A stretch of DNA of 48,578 nt, taken from assembly GCA_019348195.1 (NCBI GenBank), contig JAHWJX010000012.1, positions 1 to 48,578 of the forward strand, written 5' to 3'. Below the pieces are notes generated by a model, which ran no database searches, had not been told where the DNA came from, and was given only the letters and a program-made list of their open reading frames with translations. This DNA comes from Pseudomonadota bacterium. Lineage in GTDB: Bacteria; Pseudomonadota; Alphaproteobacteria; Caulobacterales; Caulobacteraceae. Each line of letters starts with the position of its first letter. Position 1 is the stretch's first letter. The position numbers and the translations under genes are program-made. Positions 10,752 through 20,600 of the stretch are shown here, one piece after another.

Positions 10752-11575
10752 GGCGTCCCTCCGAGCCCCGGTTCCGAACGGCCCGCCACGGCTCCGGTTG
10801 CCTCCGGCGCTCGCCTGACCGTCATCATATAGTTGACGTCCGCGTCCGCGGAGCGGGCCCAGCGGCCCGCGAGGGGATTGTAGACCACGCCGAACGGCCC
10901 CGCCACGGTGACGGGCTCGGAAGCCAGCCAGCCGCGCATCTCCTCCGGCTTGACGAATTTCCGCCAATCGTGGGTTCCGGCCGGGAGCCAGCGGAGCACC
11001 CGCTCCGCCCCCACGACCGCCAGCGCGAACGCCTTGGCGGTGCGGTTCAGGGTGGCCACGATCATCAGGCCGCCGGGCGCTACCAGGCGCGCGGTGCTGC
11101 GGAGGTAGTCGCCGGGATCGGCGACATGCTCGATCACCTCCATGTTGAGGACGAGGTCGAAGGGCGGCTCGCCTTCAGCCAGGAGCTGCTCCGCCGTGGC
11201 CGTCCGGTAATCGATCTGCAGGCCCAGCTGTTCGGCGTGGGCGCGGGCCGCGCCGATGTTGCGATCTCCCGCGTCCACCCCGACCACCCCGAAGCCCAGA
11301 CGGCGCATGGGCTCGGACAGCAGGCCGCCGCCGCAGCCGATGTCGAGCAGGCGCAGGCCGGCGAAGGGTCGAGCCGTCCGGGGATCGCGACCGAAGTGGG
11401 CGGCGGCCTGGTCGCGGATGAAGTCCAGGCGGACGGGATTGAACCTGTGCAGGGGCGCGAACTGACCGTGGGGGTTCCACCAATCCGCCGCCATGGCCTG
11501 GAAGCGGGCCACCTCGGCGGCGTTGATCGAGGAACGCGGCTCGGGCGACGGCTGCGGGGCGGGTTCGGCGCTCAT
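10748..11575 (-). CDS. ubiG: Ubiquinone O-methyltransferase UbiG
   Basis: A SAM-dependent O-methyltransferase acting twice in ubiquinone synthesis. The 275-residue protein has the family start [19 protein letters not shown] and the substrate-region signature [11 protein letters not shown]. The SAM motif is [15 protein letters not shown], and the later motifs [13 protein letters not shown] and [12 protein letters not shown] complete the core, followed by the [12 protein letters not shown] segment typical of UbiG. The Pro/Ala-rich first 15 residues and the Gly-rich end are poorly conserved. It is divergent from lysC, as in many alphaproteobacteria. Confidence 0.95.
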   Translation of the reverse strand: MSAEPAPQPSPEPRSSINAAEVARFQAMAADWWNPHGQFAPLHRFNPVRLDFIRDQAAAHFGRDPRTARPFAGLRLLDIGCGGGLLSEPMRRLGFGVVGVDAGDRNIGAARAHAEQLGLQIDYRTATAEQLLAEGEPPFDLVLNMEVIEHVADPGDYLRSTARLVAPGGLMIVATLNRTAKAFALAVVGAERVLRWLPAGTHDWRKFVKPEEMRGWLASEPVTVAGPFGVVYNPLAGRWARSADADVNYMMTVRRAPEATGAVAGRSEPGLGGTP

Positions 11576-11628
11576 GGGGCTAAGTTAGGCTTGGCGGGAG
11601 CGGAATGCAGCCGCTAGGGACTAATCCG

Positions 11629-12906
11629 ATGTCCAGACTGGTGATGAAGTTCGGCGGCACCTCCCTGGCCGATGTGGAGAGGATCCGGGGGGTCGCCACG
11701 CTGGTCGCGGCGGAGGCGGCCAAGGGTCCCGTCGCGGTGGTGGTCTCGGCCATGGCGGGACGGACGAACGAAATGGTGGCCTGGGTCGACTCGGCGGGAC
11801 CGCCGGCGCCGGGGTTGCCGTCCAACGATGACGAATATGACGCGGTGGTGAGCTCGGGGGAGCAGATCACCGCGGGGCTGCTGGCCTTGGTGCTGCGGAA
11901 CCAGGGCGTGCGGGCGCGCAGCTACATGGGCTGGCAGGCGCCCATCCTCACGGACGGAGCGCATGGCAAGGCGCGCATCGAAAGCGTCGACGGCGAGCGC
12001 ATGGCGCAAACGCTTGAAAGCGGAGTGGTGGCGGTGATTGCAGGGTTTCAGGGGGTCACGGCGGAGGGCCGCATCAGCACCCTGGGCCGCGGAGGGTCCG
12101 ACACCAGCGCCGTGGCGGTGGCCGCCGCGTTGGGGGCGCGCTGCGACATCTACACGGACGTGGACGGCGTGTTCACCACCGACCCGCGCATCGAGGCGCG
12201 GGCGCGCAAGCTGGAGCGCGTCAGCTATGAGGAGATGCTGGAGCTGGCTTCGCTCGGGGCCAAGGTGCTCCAGACGCGCTCGGTGGAGCTGGCCATGGCC
12301 TACCGCGTGCCTGTGCGGGTGCTGAGCAGCTTCGCCCTGGAGCCGGGACAGTCCGAGGGCCGCGGCACCCTTGTGTGCGACGAGGAGGAGATCGTGGAGA
12401 AACGGATCGTGAGCGGCGTGGCCTACAGCCGCGACGAGGCCAAGATCAGCCTGCTTGGGCTGCCGTCGAAAGCCGGCACGCCCGCGGAGATCTTCCGGCG
12501 GCTGGCGGAGGCCAATGTCAACGTCGACATGATCGTGCAGTCGCGCGCGCGCTTCGGCGACAGCGTGAACATGGAGTTCACCGTGGGTCGCCGCGACGCC
12601 GGCCGCACCCTCGCCCTGATGGAGGCGGCGCAGGCGGAGATCGGCTTCGAGGAGGCCCGGCGGGACGAAGAGGTGGCCAAGGTCTCGGTGGTGGGCGTGG
12701 GCATGAAGAGCCACGCGGGGGTGGCGGAAACCATGTTCCGCGCCCTGGCGGACCGCGGCATCGCCATTCAGGTGATCTCGACTTCGGAGATCAAGATCAG
12801 CGTGCTCATCGACGCGGCCTATACCGAACTGGCCGTTCGCGCGCTCCACGCGGCCTACGGTCTGGATCAGGTCGGCGAAGCGGCGGGAGCCGGGGCCGCG
12901 GGCTGA
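11629..12906 (+). CDS. lysC: Aspartate kinase
   Basis: Catalyses the first step of the aspartate family pathway (lysine, methionine, threonine, diaminopimelate). The kinase start KFGGTS is near residues 7-12, and the C-terminal regulatory region has two ACT domains, seen in the segment VNVDMIVQSRA and in VSVVGVGMKSHAGVAETMF. ATG 11629 is chosen over an upstream in-frame codon at 11605 because it places MSRLVMKFGG at the N-terminus and has AGGGA about 8 bases upstream; the product is 425 residues. Its 3' end overlaps that of the convergent TonB-dependent receptor by 40 bases. Confidence 0.97.
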   Translation: MSRLVMKFGGTSLADVERIRGVATLVAAEAAKGPVAVVVSAMAGRTNEMVAWVDSAGPPAPGLPSNDDEYDAVVSSGEQITAGLLALVLRNQGVRARSYMGWQAPILTDGAHGKARIESVDGERMAQTLESGVVAVIAGFQGVTAEGRISTLGRGGSDTSAVAVAAALGARCDIYTDVDGVFTTDPRIEARARKLERVSYEEMLELASLGAKVLQTRSVELAMAYRVPVRVLSSFALEPGQSEGRGTLVCDEEEIVEKRIVSGVAYSRDEAKISLLGLPSKAGTPAEIFRRLAEANVNVDMIVQSRARFGDSVNMEFTVGRRDAGRTLALMEAAQAEIGFEEARRDEEVAKVSVVGVGMKSHAGVAETMFRALADRGIAIQVISTSEIKISVLIDAAYTELAVRALHAAYGLDQVGEAAGAGAAG

Positions 12907-15863
12907 ACGGAAGCGGCGGGGGCGGCGGACGGCGCAGCTGGAGCCATGGGCGGGGCGGGCGGAGGGGCGGAGCCGCCGCCGCCGCGAGGCGCGGGGACCG
13001 CAGGCCGCGGCGCGAAGAGCTTGCGCACGGAGAGCCGGACGGAGCGGCCGATCGGGTCCAGCAGGTCCGGCTGGTAGCTGATAGGCACGAGCCCGCCGCT
13101 GTCGCGGACGTCCACCCGTTGGTCGAACAGGTTGTTGAGCGCCAGGCTGATACGGGCGCCCCGAAGCCAGGGGCGCTCGCGTACCAGGGCCTCGCGCTGG
13201 CCCAGGTCGGCGAACAGCCGAAGGTTGACCGTGGTCAGGTCGGAGAAGAACAGGTCCCCTGTGGAGCCTGGGACTCGGGCCGCATCGCCGCGGACGAAGG
13301 TCTCGCTGCGCCAGCGCGCTTCCAGCCGTCCGCCCAAGCCGTTACGGGACAGGCCCGCCTGAAGATCGACCTCGTGCCGGGGCTGCCCGCCGCCGCTGCC
13401 CGACGCGGAGCCGTTCAGGAGGTCGAGCACGGGCACGCCTTCCCGGATCAGGATCTCATCCATGAGCCTGTAGGTGTGGTAGACGGCGAACTGCAGACGG
13501 CCTGCGCCCCCGCCGCGTCCGCCGAAACCGCCCCGCCCGAAACCGCCGCCCGGGCCCTGGGGGCCGCCGCCCGCAGCGCCGCCGGGCAGGCCGGCTCCGG
13601 CCTGAACGGGCGCCCCGCCCTCCCCCCTCCCCGCCGCGCCGGATTCTCCCGCCGGCGTTCCGGCCAGCGCGCCTGGTGCGCCCGGTTCGGCCGGACCCAA
13701 CCGGGCGCGGCCCCCACCGGAGCCGGCGGCGGCGTTCCCCGGGAGCGGGCGCGAATAGTTGAGACCGGTGCGGATTTCCTCGCGTTCCGCGCGGGCGAAG
13801 TTCACCGGGCGGCTGTCGACGCTGAGCAGCCGACCTTCAGGGTCGCGTACGAAGCGGTCGGGAAAGGCGGCTTCGATCTCGGCGGTGGCTGTCGGGAAGC
13901 TGCTGATCTGATCGTCGATCCGGCTGGAGGTGTAGTTCATGCTGAGCGATAGGTCGCGCTCCTCGTAGGGCCGGAGCGTGGTCCCCAGCTTGAGCACCCG
14001 GCGGCTGTCGGCGACGAGCAGGGGGGCGCCGCCCTCGATGCGGGTGACGTCCACCGTTTCGCCCCGGCGGAAGTCGAACACGGCCACATTGGGCGTGAGC
14101 AGAACGGGCGCGCCCAGCTGCTGCACGCTGGGCGCGCCCTCCTCCTCCGTCACCGAGGCGATGACGCTCAGCTTCTTGATGGGGGACCAGTTCACGCCAT
14201 AGCCCAGCGAATACAGGTCGCCGAAGTCGGACAGGCGGTTGGCCTCGATGTTCAGATTGGCCGTGAGGTCGCCCAGGCTCGTCAAGATTTCGCGACGGCG
14301 GCTGGCGATCGGGATGTCGATGTTGGCCCGCAGACCGCCCCGCTCACGCGACAGGTCCCGAAGCGTCTCCACCCCGGAACGCCGGCTTTCACTCTCGAAG
14401 GACAGGGCCTCGACTTCGGCGGTGAAGGTGCTGGAGAGCGCGCCGGCCGGCAGCTCGCGCAGCACGCCGTTGACCACCAGCTCGGCGTTGGCCACCCCGT
14501 TGGTGGTCTGCGCCCGGTCGCGCTCGCGCACGTCGAGCAGGCTCGAAGGCGCTTCCCCAAAGGGGTTCACCGCGGGATCATTCGCGTTCAGCGCCGCCTG
14601 CAGGGCCGTGGTGTCGAAGCCGCGGTCCGTCTGCGTGATGCTGCGCGTCAGGTCGTAGTTGGCCGTCAGCGACCACCGCCAGTCGGAAACCCGTCCGTTG
14701 GCGGCCAGGCCCACGTGGCCCGTGGCGCTTTCGGTGTTGCGGGTGAGCGCGCCGGCCTCGTCCAGATAGCGGAACAGGACCACGTCGTTCCCGAAAGGCG
14801 AGAACGGGTTCTCGTCCGGGATGGTCAGGGTGGCCGTAGGCAGGCCGAAGCGGCTTTCCCCCGAAGTCAGGTCCAGCCGGGCGTTCAAGGTGGTGGAGAC
14901 GTCGCCCCAGATGGCTCTCGCGATCGTGCCGTTCAGGGTCGCCTGGTCGGACCGGCCCCGCAGGGTTCGGTAGGGGCCGAGGTCCGTGAGGTTGGCCAGC
15001 TCGGCGGTTGCGGCGAAGTCGCTCAGCGCCGGAACGCCGGCGGTCACCGGCACGCCGGCTACTGTGACGACCTCGCCGGTCAGGGCGGTCAGCGCCGGAT
15101 CGATCTCTCCGCCGCGGACGGGAGCGGTGATGTTCCCACGCAGGTCGAAAGGAGCGCTGGGCGCGGATCGAATTATGTTGCGTTCGTTCTCTAGAAGCGG
15201 CTCGCTGTGCTCGTACTCGAGGTCCAGGCTGGAACGGCGGTCCCGGCTGATCCGCAGGGCATTGATGCTGGCCTCGGCCCCTTCGCGGCCCCCGGCCGTG
15301 GAGCCACCCGCCTCCAGTTGCGCCGTCACGGCGCGGAAACGCTCCCGCAGGACGAAGTTCACCACCCGCTGGTCGGCTCGATAGCCGTATTTCAGCGCGA
15401 CCTCCTCCGGGAGGATGTCCACGCGCTCAATGGCTTCCGGTGGAATGCCGCGGATTTCGCCGAAGCCTGAGATCCGCCGCCCGTTCAACAGCACCACCGG
15501 CGGCCCCTGCTCACGTCCGCGCCCGCTGCGGAGCTGCGGGCCCAAAGCCTCCAGGAGCTCCGTCAGATTTCCCACGCCCAAGGCGCGGATGTCGCGGGCG
15601 TCCAGCTGAACTTCGGGCGCGATGTCGCCGATCACGGCGCCCCGCTGGCGTTCGGCGGTGACCACCACGGCTTCGACCTCGTAGGAGCCGTCCGCCTCGC
15701 CCGCGTCTTCGTCTCCCAAGGTGGATCCTCCGGGGGCCGGAACCTCCGCCGGTTCGGCTCCGACCACCTGGGCCAGAACCGCTGCGGGTGCGGCGGTTGT
15801 GAACAGCGCGAGCAGGGCGGCGTGCAGGTTCAAGGCCAGGTCCGGTCGGGAGGGGGTCGCCAT
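12867..15863 (-). CDS. TonB-dependent outer-membrane receptor with Gly-rich loop and Pro/Ala tail
   Basis: A 998-residue outer-membrane receptor. The signal peptide covers about residues 1-32, ending Val-Leu-Ala-Gln. A plug domain follows, with EAVVVTAERQRG, DIRALGVGNLTELLEALG and VVLLNGRRISGFGEIRGIP, then a long beta-barrel. Two features stand out. Residues about 714-790 are a Gly/Ala/Pro-rich segment with repeated GRGG and GFGG motifs inside the barrel region, probably an extracellular loop. The barrel-like end, VRLSVRKLF, is followed by about 50 Pro/Ala residues instead of the usual terminal aromatic residue. No Shine-Dalgarno sequence is obvious before ATG 15863. The substrate is unknown. 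The 3' end overlaps lysC by 40 bases. Confidence 0.85.
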   Translation of the reverse strand: MATPSRPDLALNLHAALLALFTTAAPAAVLAQVVGAEPAEVPAPGGSTLGDEDAGEADGSYEVEAVVVTAERQRGAVIGDIAPEVQLDARDIRALGVGNLTELLEALGPQLRSGRGREQGPPVVLLNGRRISGFGEIRGIPPEAIERVDILPEEVALKYGYRADQRVVNFVLRERFRAVTAQLEAGGSTAGGREGAEASINALRISRDRRSSLDLEYEHSEPLLENERNIIRSAPSAPFDLRGNITAPVRGGEIDPALTALTGEVVTVAGVPVTAGVPALSDFAATAELANLTDLGPYRTLRGRSDQATLNGTIARAIWGDVSTTLNARLDLTSGESRFGLPTATLTIPDENPFSPFGNDVVLFRYLDEAGALTRNTESATGHVGLAANGRVSDWRWSLTANYDLTRSITQTDRGFDTTALQAALNANDPAVNPFGEAPSSLLDVRERDRAQTTNGVANAELVVNGVLRELPAGALSSTFTAEVEALSFESESRRSGVETLRDLSRERGGLRANIDIPIASRRREILTSLGDLTANLNIEANRLSDFGDLYSLGYGVNWSPIKKLSVIASVTEEEGAPSVQQLGAPVLLTPNVAVFDFRRGETVDVTRIEGGAPLLVADSRRVLKLGTTLRPYEERDLSLSMNYTSSRIDDQISSFPTATAEIEAAFPDRFVRDPEGRLLSVDSRPVNFARAEREEIRTGLNYSRPLPGNAAAGSGGGRARLGPAEPGAPGALAGTPAGESGAAGRGEGGAPVQAGAGLPGGAAGGGPQGPGGGFGRGGFGGRGGGAGRLQFAVYHTYRLMDEILIREGVPVLDLLNGSASGSGGGQPRHEVDLQAGLSRNGLGGRLEARWRSETFVRGDAARVPGSTGDLFFSDLTTVNLRLFADLGQREALVRERPWLRGARISLALNNLFDQRVDVRDSGGLVPISYQPDLLDPIGRSVRLSVRKLFAPRPAVPAPRGGGGSAPPPAPPMAPAAPSAAPAASVQPAAPAPAASPT

Positions 15864-15924
15864 CGAGGAACGACGGCTACCGTTTCACGCCTTTGGCGCG
15901 TCATTCCGGCGCAGCGGCCGGCGG

Positions 15925-16974
15925 TCAACCCTCCGCGGCTTCGCGGTGAAGCAGGGCGCGCTTGCGCTCGACCCCCCAGCGATAGCCCGACAGCCCGCCG
16001 TCGGTGCGCACCACGCGGTGACAGGGCACCGCGACCGCCAGGGGATTGGCCGCACAGGCGCCGGCGACGGCTCGCACCGAGCGGGGCGCGCCGATGCTGG
16101 TCGCGATCCGGGCGTAGCTGGCGGTGCGCCCCGGGGGGATGTCCTGCAGCGCCCGCCAGACGCGCTGCTGGAAGGCAGTGCCGCGGATGTCCAACGGAAG
16201 GCCGAGGCCCAGGCCGGGCGCTTCCACGAGGCCGATCACCTGGGCGACCTCCGCCTCGAAGGCCGCGTCGGCGCCGATGAGCTCCGCCCGAGGAAAGCGG
16301 TCCTGAAGGTCGCGCACCAGAACCTCGGGATCGTCGTCCATCAGAATGGCGCATAAGCCCCGTGCGGAGCGGGCGACGAGCACGGCGCCAAGGGTGGACT
16401 GCCCCACGGCGAACCGGATGGTGCAGCCGGGAGCGCCGGCGCGAAAGGCGCTGGCCGTCATGCCGAGCTCGACGGCGCTGCGCTCATAGAAGCGGCTGGT
16501 GGAGCCGTAGCCGGCGGCGAAGATCGCCTCCGTCACGGCCCCGCTCTCCCCCAGTGCTTGGCGCAGGCGTCCGGCGCGATGGGCGGCGGCGTAGTCCCGG
16601 GGGCTGATGCCGGTGACGCCCTTGAAGGTGCGCTGGAGGTGGTGGGGGCTGACGCCCATGGCCTCCGCGAGCGCCCCCAGGGTGGGCGCCGTGTCGGAGG
16701 TCTCGATGAAGCGGCATGCGGCGGCCACCCGCGCCGCCTGGCGTTCGGCGAAGGGCGGCAGATCGGGGCGGCAGCGCAGGCAGGGGCGGAAGCCCGCCGC
16801 CTCCGCCGCCGCCCGATGGGCGTGGAAGGCGACGTTCCTGGGGTTCGGCCGGCGAGCGGCGCAGGACGGACGGCAGTACACCCCGGTGGTCGCGACGGAA
16901 TAAAGGAAGGTCCCGTCCGCCGCAGGATCGCGGGCGTTCAAGGCGGCCCAGCGCGTATCCTGGTCGACGGGCAT
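15925..16974 (-). CDS. ada: Bifunctional Ada: DNA alkylation repair methyltransferase and activator
   Basis: A 349-residue protein with the three Ada modules. The N-terminal zinc domain has Cys34 (the phosphotriester methyl acceptor), Cys38, Cys65 and Cys68 in VYCRPSC and PCLRCRP. The AraC-type helix-turn-helix region runs from about residue 80 to 175 (LGALAEAMGVSPHHLQRTFK). The C-terminal O6-methylguanine methyltransferase domain has the acceptor at about Cys318 in AVPCHRVV. The ATG at 16974 is preceded by AAAGGAG. In relatives Ada activates its own gene when methylated; I see no clear Ada box in the 94-base upstream gap. No alkB or alkA neighbour is present. Confidence 0.95.
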   Translation of the reverse strand: MPVDQDTRWAALNARDPAADGTFLYSVATTGVYCRPSCAARRPNPRNVAFHAHRAAAEAAGFRPCLRCRPDLPPFAERQAARVAAACRFIETSDTAPTLGALAEAMGVSPHHLQRTFKGVTGISPRDYAAAHRAGRLRQALGESGAVTEAIFAAGYGSTSRFYERSAVELGMTASAFRAGAPGCTIRFAVGQSTLGAVLVARSARGLCAILMDDDPEVLVRDLQDRFPRAELIGADAAFEAEVAQVIGLVEAPGLGLGLPLDIRGTAFQQRVWRALQDIPPGRTASYARIATSIGAPRSVRAVAGACAANPLAVAVPCHRVVRTDGGLSGYRWGVERKRALLHREAAEG

Positions 16975-17068
16975 GGCGGGCTCCTTTGACGGCGGGCTTA
17001 GCAGGGGGACGGAGGGTGGCGGATCGCGCAAGTCGGCGCACTCCGGCGCTTGCGGTTGAATCGAATAC

Positions 17069-18319
17069 TCAGAGCCAGGGCGCCAGAGGCTCGCGGGAGA
17101 GCATCTCCGCAAAGGTGGGGCGGGGGCGGACCAGAGCCCAGCGCTCGCCGTCCACCAGGACCTCGGGGACGAGCGGGCGCGCGTTGTATTCGCTGCTCAT
17201 GGAAGCGCCGTAGGCGCCGGCGGCGCTCAGGATGGCGAGGTCGCCAGGCTCGAACGGAGGAAGGCGCACGTCGCCGGCGAACCGGTCGCTCGACTCACAG
17301 ACCGGCCCCACGATGTCGTGAAGCGCCTGTTCGCCGGGGCGGGGCCGGACGGGGCGGAGCGGGTGGACGGCGTCGTAGAGCGCCGGGCGGAGCAGGTCGT
17401 TCATGCCGGCGTCCAGGACAAGGAACCTGGGGCCGTCGCCGCGCTGGTTGACGTGGGTGATGCGGGTGAGCAGGACGCCGGCGTCGGCCACGATCGAGCG
17501 GCCGGGCTCGAGGGAAAGCTCGAACTCTCCCGGCGGAAACAGGCGAACGGCGAGGTCGCCCAGGAGCTGCGGAGTCGGGGCGCCCGCGCCGTAGTCGGCC
17601 GCCAGGCCGCCGCCCAGGTCCAGCCGCGTGAGCGGCAGCCCTTCGGTCCGTAGGTTCCGCGCGAGCTCGCGCAGCCGGATCCACGCCGCTTCGAACGGTG
17701 CAGGGTCGGCGATCTGGCTGCCGATATGAACGGCCAGGCCCACCGGCTGGAGCGCGGCGTCAGCGGCCGCGCGCCGGTAGAGGGCGGCTGTCTGGTCGAA
17801 AGGCACGCCGAACTTGTCGTGGGCCTGGCCGGTGGCGATCTTGGCGTGGGCGCCGGCGGCCACGTCGGGGTTCACCCGGATGGCCACCAGCGGGCGAGCA
17901 TCGGCCCGAGCAGCCAATTCCGACAGGCGGTCGAGCTCGGGCTCGGATTCCACGTTGATCTGGATCCCGGGCAGGGAAAGCGCGAAGCGAAGCTCATCGT
18001 CCGTCTTGCCCATGCCGGAAAAGATGATGTGCTCGGGCGCGCAGCCAGCGGCCAGGGCGCGTCGGATTTCGCCTTCCGAAACGGTGTCGGCGCCCGCGCC
18101 CGCGGCGAACAGTGTGCGGAGGACGGACAGGTTGCCGTTCGCCTTTACGGCATAGGCGATGTGGGCCTGGGGAAAGGCCTGCCGCCAGGCGCTGAAGTTG
18201 CTGCGGAGCCTGGACGCCGAGTAGACGTACACGGGCGTGCCGACGGCCTGGGCGATGGCCGACAGCGGCACGGCCTCGGCCCCAAGTTCGCCGTCGACGA
18301 GGTGGAAAGCGGAGTCCAT
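17069..18319 (-). CDS. lysA: Diaminopimelate decarboxylase
   Basis: A PLP enzyme that makes L-lysine from meso-diaminopimelate. The PLP lysine lies in YAVKANGNL (about residue 59), the substrate segment is VNPDVAAGAHAKIATGQ, and the catalytic CESSDRF and AYGASMSSEYNARP motifs are intact. Of two possible starts, ATG 18319 gives an N-terminus of family length (416 residues); a GTG at 18343 would add 8 residues. It shares the lysine pathway with lysC 4 kb away. The usual argH/LptM-like upstream neighbours are absent; a short remnant and pckG lie upstream instead. Confidence 0.96.
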   Translation of the reverse strand: MDSAFHLVDGELGAEAVPLSAIAQAVGTPVYVYSASRLRSNFSAWRQAFPQAHIAYAVKANGNLSVLRTLFAAGAGADTVSEGEIRRALAAGCAPEHIIFSGMGKTDDELRFALSLPGIQINVESEPELDRLSELAARADARPLVAIRVNPDVAAGAHAKIATGQAHDKFGVPFDQTAALYRRAAADAALQPVGLAVHIGSQIADPAPFEAAWIRLRELARNLRTEGLPLTRLDLGGGLAADYGAGAPTPQLLGDLAVRLFPPGEFELSLEPGRSIVADAGVLLTRITHVNQRGDGPRFLVLDAGMNDLLRPALYDAVHPLRPVRPRPGEQALHDIVGPVCESSDRFAGDVRLPPFEPGDLAILSAAGAYGASMSSEYNARPLVPEVLVDGERWALVRPRPTFAEMLSREPLAPWL

Positions 18320-18343
18320 GGCCGGCTTCTGCGATGGGGTCAC

Positions 18344-18560
18344 GTTCCTGTCGAGGCCCGCCGTGCGCAGACATTGCTGGCCAGGACAGCGAAGATCACG
18401 GCGTCCCCCGCGAGGTAGGCCATGGTCGGGCCAGCGGCCCTTGCGAGCGCCAGGCCGAGCCCCCCATCAAGCCGTAGATGAAGGCCAGCCTGAGCAAGGT
18501 GACGCCCCGGCCCGCCGATCGAGAGCCGCAGCCCACGATCGACGTCCGGCCCGCACGGCC
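18344..18560 (-). pseudogene. Possible decayed membrane-protein fragment
   Basis: The gap between pckG and lysA is not random-looking. On the minus strand one frame reads GLGLALARAAGPTMAYLAGD and continues with a hydrophobic VIFAVLASNV before ending at the start of lysA. The neighbouring frame just upstream reads TLLRLAFIYGLMGG. Joined by one frameshift these look like two membrane helices with a GPT-x-x-YL-x-G motif reminiscent of BioY biotin transporter components. No intact start or full domain is present. The BioY resemblance is weak and could be chance; an ATG at 18423 could instead code a 26-residue peptide. Confidence 0.2.
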
Positions 18561-20453
18561 TCAGGCGCTGGCCATGTGGGGCGCGGGTTCCTCGATCAAC
18601 TCGTGCGGGGTCACGTCGTTGGCCGGGTGGCCGGCGGCCGCTTCCAAGCGGGCGAGCAGGGCCTGGTGCTCCTGCCAGAGCGCCTGGGGAAGGTGCTCGC
18701 CGAAGACCTGGTAGTGGGGCGCGATCAGCGCCGCCTCCTCCGCCCAGACCTCCGGGTCCACCGTCAGCAGCAGGTCGAGCTGAGCGTCGGTGATCTCCAG
18801 GCCGGAGGTGTCCAGGGCGGCCTTGCTCGGCACCCGGCCGATGGGGGTCTCCACCGCCTCGGCCTTGCCTTCCAGACGCTCCACGATCCACTTCAGCACG
18901 CGCGAGTTCTCGCCGTAGCCGGGCCAGACGAACTTGCCCGCCCGGTCGCGACGGAACCAGTTGACGTAGAAGATGCGGGGGAGCTTGGAAGCGTCCGCCT
19001 CCCCGCCCAGCTTGAGCCAGTGGCCGAAGTAGTCGCCCATGTTGTAGCCGCAGAAGGGCAGCATGGCGAAGGGGTCGCGGCGGAGCTCGCCCACCTTGCC
19101 CTCGGCCGCCGCCGTGCCCTCCGAAGCCACGTTTGAGGCCAGGAACACGCCGTGGTTCCAGTTGAAGGCTTCGGTCACCAGCGGCACGGCGCTGGCGCGG
19201 CGGCCGCCGAACAGGATGGCGTCGATCGGCACGCCCCTGGGGTCCTCCCATTCGGGTGCGATGGAGGGGCATTGTCCGGCGGGTACGGCGAAGCGGGCGT
19301 TCGGGTGGGCCGCGGGGCCGGGCGTCTCAGGAGTCCAATCCCGGCCGCGCCAGTCGAGGAGGTGGGCGGGCGGCGCGTCGGTCATGCCCTCCCACCAGAC
19401 ATCGCCATCGTCCGTCAGGGCCGTGTTGGTGAACACGGTGTTGCCCGCGTCCAGCGTCTCCATGGCGTTGCGGTTGGTGCCGTAGCCGGTGCCGGGCGCC
19501 ACGCCGAAGAAACCGGCCTCCGGATTCACGGCGTAAAGCCGGCCGTCCTCGCCGAAGCGCATCCAGGCGATGTCGTCGCCCACCGTCTCCGCCTTCCACC
19601 CGGCCAGGGTGGGCTCCAGCATGGCGAGGTTGGTCTTGCCGCAGGCGCTGGGGAAGGCGGCGGCGATGTATTTGGGCTGGCCCAGGCCGGCCTCGGCGGG
19701 GGGCGTGAGCTTGAGGATGAGCATGTGCTCGGCCAACCAGCCTTCGTCCCGGGCCATGACGGAGGCGATCCGCAGGGCGTAGCACTTCTTCCCCAGCAGG
19801 GCGTTGCCGCCGTAGCCGGAGCCGAAGCTCCAGATCTCGCGGGTCTCGGGGTAGTGGACGATGTATTTGGTCTCGTTGCAGGGCCAGGGCACGTCCTGCT
19901 GCCCGGCCGACAGCGGCGCGCCCAGGGTGTGCACCGCCGGCACGAAGAAGCCGTCCGAGCCCAGTTGATCCAGGGCGGCGCGTCCCATGCGGGTCATGAT
20001 GCGCATGGAGGCGGCCACATAGGCGCTGTCGGTCAGCTCAACCCCCAGGGCGCTGATGCGCGAGCCGAGCGGGCCCATGCAGAAGGGCACCACGTACATG
20101 GTCCGTCCGCGCATGGAGCCCTGGAAGAGCCCGCGGAGGGTGGCGCGCATCTCGGCCGGATCGGCCCAGTTGTTGGTGGGGCCGGCGTCCTCTTCCCTAT
20201 CCGAGCAGATGAAGGTCCGGCTCTCCACCCGGGCGACGTCGCGAGGATCGGACAGGGCCAGGTAGCTGTTGGGGCGCTTCAAGGGTTTCAGCGTGCCCGA
20301 AGCGACCAGTTCTTCGGTCAAGCGGGTCCACTCGGCTTCGGAGCCGTCGCACCAGTGGACGCGGGCGGGCTGGGTCAGCTCGGCCACCTCGTGGACCCAG
20401 GCCAACAGCCGGGGATGGTTGACGGGCGCCTGATCCAGACCCTCGATGCTCAC
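18561..20453 (-). CDS. pckG: Phosphoenolpyruvate carboxykinase (GTP)
   Basis: Makes PEP from oxaloacetate using GTP, the entry step of gluconeogenesis. The 630-residue length and motifs fit the GTP-dependent family rather than the ATP type: [20 protein letters not shown] near the N-terminus, the segment [31 protein letters not shown], the kinase P-loop [13 protein letters not shown] with its reactive Cys, and ILFGGRR. The start is GTG 20453, with GGAG about 8 bases upstream. The frame is open further upstream only as an antisense shadow of ptsP. The gene is divergent from ptsP, whose product also uses PEP. Confidence 0.96.
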   Translation of the reverse strand: MSIEGLDQAPVNHPRLLAWVHEVAELTQPARVHWCDGSEAEWTRLTEELVASGTLKPLKRPNSYLALSDPRDVARVESRTFICSDREEDAGPTNNWADPAEMRATLRGLFQGSMRGRTMYVVPFCMGPLGSRISALGVELTDSAYVAASMRIMTRMGRAALDQLGSDGFFVPAVHTLGAPLSAGQQDVPWPCNETKYIVHYPETREIWSFGSGYGGNALLGKKCYALRIASVMARDEGWLAEHMLILKLTPPAEAGLGQPKYIAAAFPSACGKTNLAMLEPTLAGWKAETVGDDIAWMRFGEDGRLYAVNPEAGFFGVAPGTGYGTNRNAMETLDAGNTVFTNTALTDDGDVWWEGMTDAPPAHLLDWRGRDWTPETPGPAAHPNARFAVPAGQCPSIAPEWEDPRGVPIDAILFGGRRASAVPLVTEAFNWNHGVFLASNVASEGTAAAEGKVGELRRDPFAMLPFCGYNMGDYFGHWLKLGGEADASKLPRIFYVNWFRRDRAGKFVWPGYGENSRVLKWIVERLEGKAEAVETPIGRVPSKAALDTSGLEITDAQLDLLLTVDPEVWAEEAALIAPHYQVFGEHLPQALWQEHQALLARLEAAAGHPANDVTPHELIEEPAPHMASA

Positions 20454-20600
20454 GCCTGATGCTCCAAATCTCGCGCGAGCTCGGCCGCGCTCCAGGCGGG
20501 AGCTTCTACTTAAGTCCGACCCTAAAGGCCAGTCGGAGCCGGTGCGCCCTTTCCGCCGGGGGTCGAGGCGCCTAGACTCCCCGCAGGAGGAACTCCCGCC

